The notes under the pieces were generated by a model, which worked only from the letters and a program-made list of their open reading frames with translations, made no database searches and had not been told where the DNA came from. Positions 12,039-21,700 of a stretch of DNA of 64,000 nt are shown here, one piece after another (within the stretch, counting starts at the first letter, position 1; every line of letters starts with the position of its first letter). The translations under genes were made by a program, and so were the position numbers. The stretch comes from Papiliotrema nemorosa (lineage: Eukaryota > Basidiomycota > Tremellomycetes > Tremellales > Rhynchogastremaceae), in NCBI GenBank assembly GCA_032158125.1, contig JASKOT010000003.1:434001-498000 (forward strand), given 5' to 3'.

Positions 12039-14201
12039 ATGCCAGTATCGACAACCCTGTGAGTACATTGCCAGTGAAGGAGACTACCAGCTCTGACTGA
12101 CGAGATCTAGACCTCAGAACATAGCTGGGAGCTCAAAGATGAACGGCGATAGCACCCCCTCTTTCTCCAAATCACCTACACATCAAACCTCGACCATCGA
12201 ATACACATCTTCCGCCCCATTACCTCCTTCCGGTCATGCGCAGAACGGAAACGAGGACGAAGACTTCCCTGCTCATCTGTATGAGAAGCTGCCGCCGCAT
12301 ATGCTGGAAAATGGGAAACCGGACTATCTCCGAATGATCCTCATGTGTTCGTTGATTCATCATGGCCAAGACTACGATGCTGATATGTACAAGCCAAAGT
12401 CTACACCGCACCGCTGAACCTCAAAGAGACACCGTTGACACTTGCTGTGAACCTCTCTGCAAGGCTAGGAAATGAGGTGCGAAAAAAAGACCCTTCCTGT
12501 TGAGATAAAGCTCATTTCAAGATATGGCTCAAGAGGGAGGATCTGCATCCCGTCTTCTCGTTCAAGATTAGAGGAGCATACAACATGATGGCACATCTGA
12601 CCGATGCCGAAAAGAAGAAAGGTGTCATCACATGCAGTGCAGGTGAGTTTTGTTCCCGGAGACTGGCCTTCAGCTAATCGTAGGGAATCATGCCCAGGGA
12701 GTCGCCTTGTCCGGCAATGCGCTCGGCATTCCAGCTACCATCCTCATGCCAGTGTCAACCCCTTCGATCAAATGGCGAAACGTCCAACGACTAGGAGCCA
12801 ATGTCATCCTCCATGGAGCCGACTTTGACGCTGCCAAAGCGGAATGTCTTCGACTATCCGAGCGGGACGGTCTGACATTTATCCCTCCGTTCGACAACCC
12901 GTATATTGTCGCCGGACAAGGTACCATCGCCATGGAGGTTTTCAGGCAGATCAAGGACGCCGATGAGCTCGATGGTATCTTTGCGAGTGTCGGTGGAGGA
13001 GGCTTGATCGCGGGCTTGGCTTCATATGTCAAGCGGGTTGCAAAGCCAAGCGTGAAGGTCATTGGAGTGGAAACGGTGGATGGAGACGCCATGTATAGGA
13101 GTATGAAGAAGGGCAAGCGGGTGGTCTTGGATGAGGTTGGACCTTTTGCGGATGGTACAGCAGTGAGAGTCGTAGGGGAGGAGCCTTTCAGGGTGTGCAA
13201 GGACCTCCTGGACGATGTGGAATTGGTGAACAATGATGAGATCTGCGCTGCGATCAAAGATGTTTTCGAGGGCAAGTCGCATCAACACTGATTTGGCCAC
13301 AACTGACTATCAGAAACTAGATCGGTTCCGGAACCATCAGGTGCCCTCGCATTGGCCGGGCTGAAATCTTACATTATCAAAAACAACCTGCAAAATCAGA
13401 ACAAGCGATTCATCGCTGTGATCTCGGGAGGGAACATGAACTTTGGGCGTTTACGATTCGTGGCAGAACGAGCAGAGCTGGGAGAAAGACGCGAGGTCTT
13501 GATGAGTGTGAAAGTACCCGAGCAACCCGGATCGTAAGTGGCCAAAAGAGCTCGTCATCCCAATGTTGACTCTTAGATTCATCAAATTCCACTCTTTACT
13601 GGACGGTCGAGCGGTCACCGAGTTCACTTATCGGTACTCAACCCCCTCTAAAGCTTTCATCATCTGCTCATTCCTTCTCCGCTCTTCACCTTCCTCAGCA
13701 TCCGGACCTAGCCCGGAAGCCAGAGCAAAAGAGGTTGGAGAGATACTCGACTCGCTGAAAGCCAACGGTATCGAGGCTGTCGATTTGAGCGAGGACGAGT
13801 TTGCCAAGAGTCATGTGAGGCATTTGGTAGGAGGAAGGAGTCATGTTGAACACGAAAGGATATTCCGGTTCCGTGAGTCAAGCAAAAGCGATTCAGCGAG
13901 AACCTGCTGATACGCTAGAATTCCCTGAGAGACCAGGTGCCTTAGGTGCTTTCTTAGCGGGCATGAAGCCAGACTGGAACATTTCGCTTTTCCACTACCG
14001 AAATCACGGTGCAGGTTCGTGGTCTTTGCGTGTCTCGTCATGTACGGTGCTAATTTCCTAGATGTGGGGAAGATCTTGGCGGGGATCCAAGTGCCTCCTG
14101 GAGCTGAGGCCGCGTTTGATTCATTCTTGGATCAGTTGGGATACCCATTCATGGAGGAGACGCAGAATTCTGCATACCGAAACTTTTTGTGCACCGAGTA
14201 G
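12039..14201 (+). CDS. ILV1: Threonine deaminase (threonine ammonia-lyase, biosynthetic)
   Basis: ATG 12039 opens a short first exon that splices to MNGDSTPS. Seven introns then keep frame to the stop at 14201. The PLP fold-type II core shows FKIRGAYN (Lys Schiff base), [16 protein letters not shown] (phosphate loop) and EPSGA. Two C-terminal ACT-like regulatory domains follow ([20 protein letters not shown] and [16 protein letters not shown]). The enzyme converts threonine to 2-oxobutanoate, the first committed step to isoleucine, in mitochondria, and is normally inhibited by isoleucine through the ACT domains. The first ~40 residues are Ser/Thr-rich and could act as a presequence. The intron at 13272-13313 uses a GC donor; without it the frame breaks inside the conserved [13 protein letters not shown] segment. 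Confidence 0.95.
13272..13313 (+). other. GC-AG intron in threonine deaminase gene
   Basis: The 42-nt intron reads GCAAGT at the donor and CAG at the acceptor. Removing it restores the conserved [13 protein letters not shown] block. No GT donor nearby does so. Confidence 0.85.
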
Positions 14202-14591
14202 GATATCATTTTTGTATACAATCACATACACAGACAGATCTTGCATGAGACATTCATGCCATCCCAGAGGAAGCGACTCACATACTGTACAGACATGCCG
14301 TTCGGGAACGTCGACGATTGCCACCCAGCCCGTCGTGCAGGAGAAGTGCCCGTTACGAGCTAGTCGACGTCGCAAAATCAGCGTCCTTTCTCTACGATCG
14401 AGAATTCTATGCGGGGCAGAAAGCCTCATCTATTGCTTGATGTCTTGACTACCCTTTCTTTGGCGACTCCGAGTGGTGTTGCGTTTGAATTAGCCCACCA
14501 ACCGAAAGGCCCTATCCTTTCTACAAAGTCAGAAGCATCTGGTTGGAGGCTACAAAGTCAGAAGCATCTGGTTGGAGGAGAGGGGAAAGCC
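14202..14591. other. Intergenic with 29-bp tandem duplication
   Basis: This spacer separates the threonine deaminase gene from the first family A gene. It contains the perfect tandem duplication annotated at 14521-14578. Confidence 0.5.
14521..14578. repeat. Perfect 29-bp tandem duplication (2 copies)
   Basis: Positions 14521-14549 and 14550-14578 are identical, each beginning CTACAAAGTC and ending GGTTGGAGG. The unit is not a multiple of three, so a second copy would shift any reading frame. That argues the site is non-coding, upstream of the family A gene. Confidence 0.97.
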
Positions 14592-15469
14592 ATGGTTCTT
14601 CCATGTGACCAACGCGCTTTAATAAATCATATAAGCGATATCGCCCATAGTCGATCGTCTTCTGAACTCTATCCTGACGACTCTGAGCTTCTGCATACTT
14701 CAGCAATGCCGTTCAAATCCACCAACTCGGTGTTCGGAAGACCCCTGGCTCTATCCATTCATGTGAGCGATTGTCCAAGTCTCTGCACACCGTAGCCGGA
14801 CACACCTGATGATACATAGGAATACAAGGGTACGAAAGGGGAGGCAGTGCATCTCGGTCCAGAGCTATCTACGGTGGCCGTGGCTACCGAGGAGAAAGTC
14901 TTCAAGGCAAAGCGTATGAATGGGGTAAACGCGATATCTGCAACTCGACCTTTCAGGTTGGGGACGATCAGTCATCTCGGGACATGATCGAAACAACGCT
15001 CTCGGACTTCGATGCGCATACCGCAGATTCCCCCGAACAGTATATCAAACGTCAAGTCAGTTCCGCTTTGGAAGCGCTCTTGCAAAGTGATGTTGAGAGC
15101 AGGCCAAATTATGACTTTCGAACGCTATGTTCCGTCATCAAAGACCAGGATGGATCTCTGCAAGCCAGAGTTGCAAATACAGAGGATGAGACGACCAGAG
15201 GAACCCACCGGAGTACTATCGCTTACGAGATTGCTGGAGAATACGGGGCATGGCGACAACAAGTCTATTCTCACCGCCTGCGACGATTGACGAAGGACGA
15301 CGGGATTTATGGCCTGTTGACTGTTCGTGATGGCGATTCTGAGCAGAGATATGGTATCCACCTGCGGCCGCTCACTCAGGTCGACAGCGCACTCAGAAGC
15401 AAAGAGAGCTCCCGATCCACGACGGATCCAACAAAGGATGGCGATACACTCATGACAGGCGGTGTTTGA
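14592..15469 (+). CDS. Tandem family A protein, copy 1 (unknown function)
   Basis: Three exons are inferred. Exon 1 ends ...FGRPLALSIH before a GTGAGC donor. Exon 2 begins EYKGTKGEAVHLG and ends KRMNG before GTAAAC. Exon 3 begins VGDDQSSRDMIETTLSDFDA and runs to the stop at 15469. The layout and sequence match copies 2 and 3 downstream: the intron after PLAxSxH, an LSDFD...SPxxY segment, (F/Y)GLLTV, (Y/F)GIHLRPLT and a closing D(T)xMxGG tail. No signal peptide or membrane segment is seen. The start is uncertain: ATG 14592 gives a first exon of about 57 residues, close to copy 3, whereas ATG 14706 gives only 19. I do not recognise the family. Confidence 0.65.
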
Positions 15470-16063
15470 GTGAAAGCCCTCATTTCAACGGAGATGGAAG
15501 CCTGGTCTATTCTAGTCGTGCTGTATGATGGCGTGATCGTCGCGAAGAGGAATGCATTGGAGCTTTCTTCGAGTAGTGGGCTCGAGATTAATGCCAATGT
15601 GGATCGGAGACTAGGACAATGTCTATCCATCGGTAAGAGTACCGCGCTGCTGTGTGAAAGTGATGTCACAGACCTTTTTGAAACATAACCCACCATGCCC
15701 AGCCCTAGTCATGGACGATACGTGTACTATCCTGTACATGTACAGTATTTCAGGCTTAGGCTCATTCGATGAGACTCCCTCCTGCGACCAGGGTCCCACC
15801 TTTCACCGCCGCAGAGGGCACGCTCGTAAACCGGTCTCGAGAGCCCGGGTGACCCACGGTAGGTTCCTGTCCTTTATGTTGGGTGTGCACCAAAGGAGCG
15901 ACCAATGTCAGATCGGTGCTACAGTAGATTAGGTCACACAGCGGTGCTGTAAAATCAGTGGGCATGCTTATTCTCCCGTTGCACTTGTAAATGCCCGGAC
16001 CAGAAACGACCTCACTTAACACGATCAATACAGGCTCATTTACCTCGCGATCTGTCTCCGGAG
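15470..16063. other. Intergenic between family A copies 1 and 2
   Basis: About 0.6 kb with no supported gene. Copy 2's first exon may begin further upstream in this region, because its frame stays open without an ATG. Confidence 0.4.
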
Positions 16064-16931
16064 ATGCTCTATGACCTTTTGACTGGAGAGGTGACTCGGG
16101 GTCACATCCGCCACCACCATTCGGTCGACGAACCAGAGATGACTGGCACTGCTTTTATCTGCCGTCACAAAATGCCACTCGCAATGAGTTTGCACGTACG
16201 TTAGCAGGTCTCCACGAACATGAGCACTGACAGCTGTGTAGCCTATCACTGGTCGATCTAAGGACACTGGAGCCTTGAATTTCGCTCCTTCGACGGGGAC
16301 AATCGCTCTCTTCTCTCATGAACATACAGTCTGCGATCCCAACTCCAACTCCCGCTCAGGTACGTGTACAACGATCTATCCCCTACACCCGATGGCACTC
16401 GAAGCGGATACCATACAATATGTTTCGAAGACTATGGCCAACTTTTATGAGAGACCTTCGGAACAGATTTGCCAGGGTATCTGGGGCCAGATAGCTGCGG
16501 GACTTCGTACCTTGCTTTCGCGCGACGACAAAAACTATCTCGCCGACAAGCGACTGACCTTTATCCCACTGTTGGCGGACGAGGCGATACTTACAAATCA
16601 GACATTTTCCGCCAGACTTAGCGATCTCACCAAGATTGCACGCGAACCACGTTGGATTAAAGACTTCAGTTTTTACATGGAGGATTATATCGCTAAATGG
16701 TCGCTGGATAAATGCGACGCAAAAACGGCTTCCTCAAAGGGCTTGTTTGGGATCCTGACTGTGCACTCGACGACAAACCCTAATATAAGGTCTTCTTGTG
16801 GGCTGCACCTGCCGGCACTATATCTTGTAACGGACACTTGGGCACAGCGGTCTCGTGATACAACCAAGAAACGGTCGCTCGTATTTGAAGACGATACCGT
16901 AATGTCTGATGCAATGTGTAGTACATTGTAG
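16064..16931 (+). CDS. Tandem family A protein, copy 2 (unknown function)
   Basis: Exon 1 ends ...KMPLAMSLH with a GTACGT donor. The intron (ending GTGTAG) leads to PITGRSKDTGALNFAPSTG, and the frame then stays open to the TAG at 16931. The intron falls at the same place as in copies 1 and 3. Shared blocks are the Y...PSEQI segment (cf. SPEQY, SPSKSY), GLFGILTV, CGLHLPALY and the tail DDTVMSDAM. ATG 16064 is the first in-frame Met, but a DLSPE stretch just before it aligns with copy 3, so an upstream exon is possible. The segment around residues 110-160 is Lys/Trp-rich and predicted helical by eye. No recognised domain. Confidence 0.6.
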
Positions 16932-17529
16932 CACATGAGGTTCATGCACGACGTGGGCTCTTGAGAATGATTTGACAAATATGGGTACACTGAATGAAGC
17001 GATGCATCCATACTTGCATGTCGAGGGCTCCTCAGCACCTCCTTGTGACGCAAGAAGTCGCTCACATGACACTGTCGGGGCTCTTTTGGCCAGAGGCTCG
17101 AAGTTACAGCTGCAACCGATGATGCCATAATGAGATGAGATAGAATGTCATTGAACTAGGCGGGACGGTGACCCACATCCTCAAGATCCCAGTGTGCATG
17201 ATAGTCACCGACAACACAGTGATGGAACACCTTCGGGGCCACTCCTCGATGGCAGGATGCAGCCGTCCAAGGTCGCGATCGAGTCGCACCTTTCCTTTGT
17301 TCACCATGACGGCCCAGCCGTTCCCGCGCGGAGTACTGAGACGTCCCGAGCTGATCACCCTCTGTATCAAGTGTAGGCAGTGGGAGCTAGCCAAAGTAGC
17401 GTGTCTGAGCAATCGGACTATATATTCGCTCCAGCGGATGTCCCTCTCCTGATACTTGGAACCATCCACATTGTGAGTCGCCACTACGGGAATACACACT
17501 GTATCGCAGAGCCCACTTCTCCACCTACC
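16932..17529. other. Intergenic between family A copies 2 and 3
   Basis: About 0.6 kb. Short ORFs occur on both strands but have no splice or paralogue support. Confidence 0.45.
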
Positions 17530-18381
17530 ATGGCTACTTGTGTCTTAGAGATCGAGGACCTCTCTTCAGGGGCAAAGACTGAACATTCACTGGATCCTCG
17601 AGTTTCCTCTGCAGAAACACAAGGCTCACAAGCTATTCCTGTCAGCATCAAGTACAGACAACCACTTGCAATGAGCTCACACGTACGTGATCATCTAGTT
17701 CCCCAGCATGACGCATTGACGGATTTCTAGCCATTCAAGGGTCGCGAAGGAGGATACATCGTGTTCTCGCGTTCGACCCTAAACCTTGCGATTCTTTCCC
17801 AAGTGCAGACCTCGCTCAACCCACGATCAGCAAGTGCTGCGAGGGTCCGTAACGAGACTCTCGAATGTTTTTCGATCGACAACGATAAAGACCAGAGTAG
17901 GGTGGCCTCTGCATTGAGCGACTTCGATGAAAGCCCTTCGAAATCATATTTTGACAACCTCGATGAGCAAATCAAGCTTGGACTCGTGACTTTATCGGAC
18001 ACATCGCTGGAATCCGCCGCCGGGAAGAAGTTTGCATTCACCAGATTGAACCCAAAAAGAGCCGTAAGCACAGAGCAAGGCTTTGCTGCCAAACTGCCGG
18101 AAGACTCCTACTTGAGAAGTAGTGGACGGCAGGCATCGTTGAAGGATATCTGCGGTCGACTGGGAGACGAGTTCACCAAGCAAGTGGCTTGGAAGGTGGA
18201 CCCCAATGGTGCTGATGTTTTGTTTGGATTGGTGACCGTCTCTGAGAAAGGCCATGAGAATGTGAAGTTCGGGCTAAGCATCCGACGTCTTACGTCAATC
18301 GCCCCTGACGCAGTCGATACAGGTGAGGTATCACCATCAGCTCTTACTGTTGGAGATGATACGGAGATGTCTGGCATGTGA
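17530..18381 (+). CDS. Tandem family A protein, copy 3 (unknown function)
   Basis: This is the clearest member. ATG 17530 starts MATCVLEIEDLSSG. The first exon ends ...YRQPLAMSSH at a GTACGT donor, and a 47-nt intron joins to PFKGREGGYIVFSRS. The frame is then open to the TGA at 18381, about 267 residues. Family blocks present are SALSDFDESPSKSYFDNL, VLFGLVTVSEKG, KFGLSIRRLT and the tail GDDTEMSGM. Copy 1 has a second intron in the middle that copy 3 lacks. The protein is soluble-looking, without signal peptide or transmembrane helix. The function is unknown; tandem divergence suggests a fast-evolving lineage-restricted family. Confidence 0.72.
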
Positions 18382-18750
18382 CGGACCTGAGAGTATCAAG
18401 GTTCGAGATGGGATCGGTTAGAAGGTGAAGGATATCGGAGACGATCGAGCCTGCTCAGAGTCCATTTGAGGTAGCGCTCAAGGTGATGCATTTTGCATGG
18501 TGAGAGTCATGAATGCCTTCAACCCTCCCCCTCTCCTCGATATGGTCCATTCGCCACCCAAAACCGGAGGGGGGAAACGCGTCGCGATGTCGACAGACAT
18601 GAAATCGACGCGTCTGTCGATTTCCCCTTTGCCGCCCACAAGTTGCAAAGATCCCCATCTCTCCTTAGTCTTATCATTCTTGACGTGAGCGCCGGGTGGC
18701 TGTGAGGAGACGACTGCATCGTTCAGAGCCCTCTTAGGCCGTGCTTCACC
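18382..18750. other. Intergenic, promoter of POL2
   Basis: This spacer contains the two ACGCGT boxes and the inverted repeat annotated separately. Nothing else is recognised. Confidence 0.55.
18577..18620. promoter_or_regulatory. Paired MCB (ACGCGT) elements with inverted repeat upstream of POL2
   Basis: ACGCGT occurs at 18577-18582 and 18608-18613, 31 nt apart and about 140-175 nt before the POL2 start. The second copy abuts a 9-bp inverted repeat, TCGACAGAC at 18590-18598 and GTCTGTCGA at 18612-18620. ACGCGT is the MluI cell-cycle box bound by MBF (Mbp1/Swi6) in yeasts and drives G1/S expression of replication genes. The role here is inferred. Confidence 0.5.
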
Positions 18751-21700
18751 ATGTCCTCTTTCCGGCGAGGAGGTCCATCTCGAGGTGGTTCGTTTCGAGG
18801 AGGTTCAAAGGGTAACACTCGATTCACCGGCAACAAGAAGCGCGGACGAGGTGGTGGTGTGGCTTATGGGATCGACAGGCCGGCTCCTGTACGAGAAGAC
18901 GATGGCAGTGCATCCGCCGAGCGATTTGAGGAGGTGAGGACGTGGGATGAGATCGACGCAAAGTTGGGATTTGAGAGATTTGAAAGCGGTAGCTATGAAG
19001 GCGAGACGAGAAAGGGCTGGCTAGTCAACATGCACCAGGTGAGCTGCAGTCAGCCTCTGATGTTGACAGCGGGGTGTGTGTGTACTGACATTATAGACTC
19101 TGATAGATTCTCCGACCCATACAAGCGGTCTGGCAGCGGTGGACTATTACTTCATACAAGACGATGGAGGGATGTTCAAGGCTACCATACCGCATGAGCC
19201 GTATTTCTACATTACATGCAGAGTGAGCTACTGTCATGGCCATCAAGACCGAGTTGAGCTGACAGAGTAGCCGGGATCAGAGACAGTAACCGAGGAATGG
19301 CTGCTGAAGCGCTTTGAAGGCGTCTTGATACGTATAGAACGGGAGAAGAAGTGGGACTTGGACCTGGTACGCATGATCGAGCAAGAAGCCCAGGGTAGTA
19401 TAGGTCACTGATCGTCAGCCAAACCATCTATTATCAGCGCCTCCGATATTCCTTAAACTCTTCTTCCACAATACGCCAGACCTGCAACAGGTCAAACGAG
19501 AATTACTCCCCCTCGCCCTGTCAAACTCTGCAAAACTATCAGCCGTCGACGCCTATGCAGACGTGGTGGGCATGTCATCGGAAGTTCAGATGGGTGAGGA
19601 CGAGACGAAAGCTTGGGGAGCCGAAGAGACGGAGAAGAAGAGGAGGGAAAGGGAACCTTCGGAATGTATCGTCGATATCAGGGAACACGACATCCCTTAC
19701 TATCTGCGTGTCGCAATCGATCTCGGTGAGCTCTGGTCGACTTTGCAGTGCTGACATTAGACATCCGAGTAGGTCTGTGGTACGATGTGACTTCTCGTCA
19801 GGGGTCAATATCGCTGGAACGCATCACATCACTGGTCAAGCGTGCTGAACCGGTCGTCATGGCATATGACATTGAAACCTCGAAACAACCCTTGAAGTTT
19901 CCGGACCAGCAGACCGATCAAATCATGATGATATCGTACATGATTGACGGGCAAGGATACCTCATCACCAATCGGGAGATTGTTAGTGAGGACATAGAAG
20001 ACTTCGAATATACGCCGAAGGACGAGTATCAAGGAGAGTTTACCATCTTTAATGAACCGGACGAGGTGAGCCGACCCGTGCTTCGTGCGAAAGGAGCTCA
20101 TTCCCTCTAGGCTGGTGTCATACGGCGGTGGTTCGAACATATAAGAGATTCCAAGCCTACGGTCATGGCGACTTATAACGGTGATTCCTTCGATTTCCCC
20201 TTCGTCGACGCTAGGGCAAAGATACATGGAATAAGCATGTACGATGAGATTGGCTTCAGGCCGGACAATGAAGGAGAATACAAGAGCCGGGCGTGTATGC
20301 ACATGGACTGCTTCAGGTAAACTCCAAGATAGACGCGGGTTTATAGCTCATGGCAGATGGGTGAAGCGAGACTCATATCTACCTCAAGGAAGTCAGGGTC
20401 TGAAGGCTGTCACGACGGCAAAGTTGGGCTACAATCCTATCGAGCTCGACCCAGAGCTGATGACACCGTGAGTGAAATTGCGAGAGTCTGATCTGACCGA
20501 TAGGTACGCCATGGAGCAACCGCAAACTCTGGCCTCATATTCCGTTTCCGACGCTGTCGCGACCTATTACCTCTACATGAAATATGTCCATCCCTTCATC
20601 TTCTCCCTTTGTAATATTATTCCCCTCAACCCCGATGAAGTCCTGCGAAAAGGTTCTGGGACATTATGTGAAACGCTGCTCATGGTGGGCCTTTGATCAA
20701 ATCACTAGACGTCGGCACGCTGATCATCAGGTGGAAGCTTACCAAGCGCGGATCATCATGCCTAACCGGCACGAAGACCCGCATGGAGTCACATACGAGG
20801 GACACTTGCTCGCCTCAGAGACATATGTCGGAGGTCACGTGGAGGCCCTTGAGGCCGGAGTGTTTCGAAGTGATATACCAACACACTTCAAGGTTGTCCC
20901 CGAAGCGATTCAAGGCGTGAGTTGCGTATCCGCAGGCAGACAACTGATCCAAGCTCATTGATGATCTGGACGCTGCGCTCGAATTTTCCCTTGTTGAGGA
21001 AGGCAAAATCGCCCTTGACGAGGTTGCGAATTACGATGAAGTCAAAGCGCAGATTCTTTCTGCTCTAGAGCTTATGCGGGATGAGCCCAATCGATTCGAC
21101 AAACCCTTAATCTACCATCTCGATGTCGCCGCCATGTACCCCAATATCATGTTGTCGAATCGATTGCAGCCCGATTCGGTCAAAGACGAGGCAGCTTGCG
21201 CAACATGCGATTACAACAGACCCGATAAAGTCTGTGATCGTCGAATGGAATGGGCCTGGAGAGGAGAATACTTCCCGGCCAAACGAGACGAGGTCAACAT
21301 GGTTCGATATGCTCTGGAACAGGAGCTTTTCCCGCCAAAATTCCCGACCGGTCCGAGAAGGCGCTTTGTCGATTTGGGCGAGGCGGAGCAATCGGCTTTG
21401 ATACACAAGCGGCTCGGAGATTACTCAAGAAAGGTCTACAAGAAGACTCACGAGACAAAGGTGGTCACCAAGACGGCAATTATCTGCCAGAGGGAAAACT
21501 CTTTTTATATCGACACTGTACGAGCGTTCCGAGATCGACGGTACGAGTACAAAGGCCTTCATAAAACCTGGAAGAAGAATCTTGACAAGGCAAACGACGA
21601 GGGTGGAGTCGTTGCTGCTGTCGATGAAGCGAAGAAGATGATTGTGCTGTACGATTCGCTTCAATTGGCCCACAAGTGTATTCTCAACTCTTTCTACGGG

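Noticed and set aside
15470..15688. 72-codon ORF just after family A copy 1
   Set aside because: It begins immediately after the stop of copy 1, shares no family motif and lacks splice signals; probably 3' UTR.
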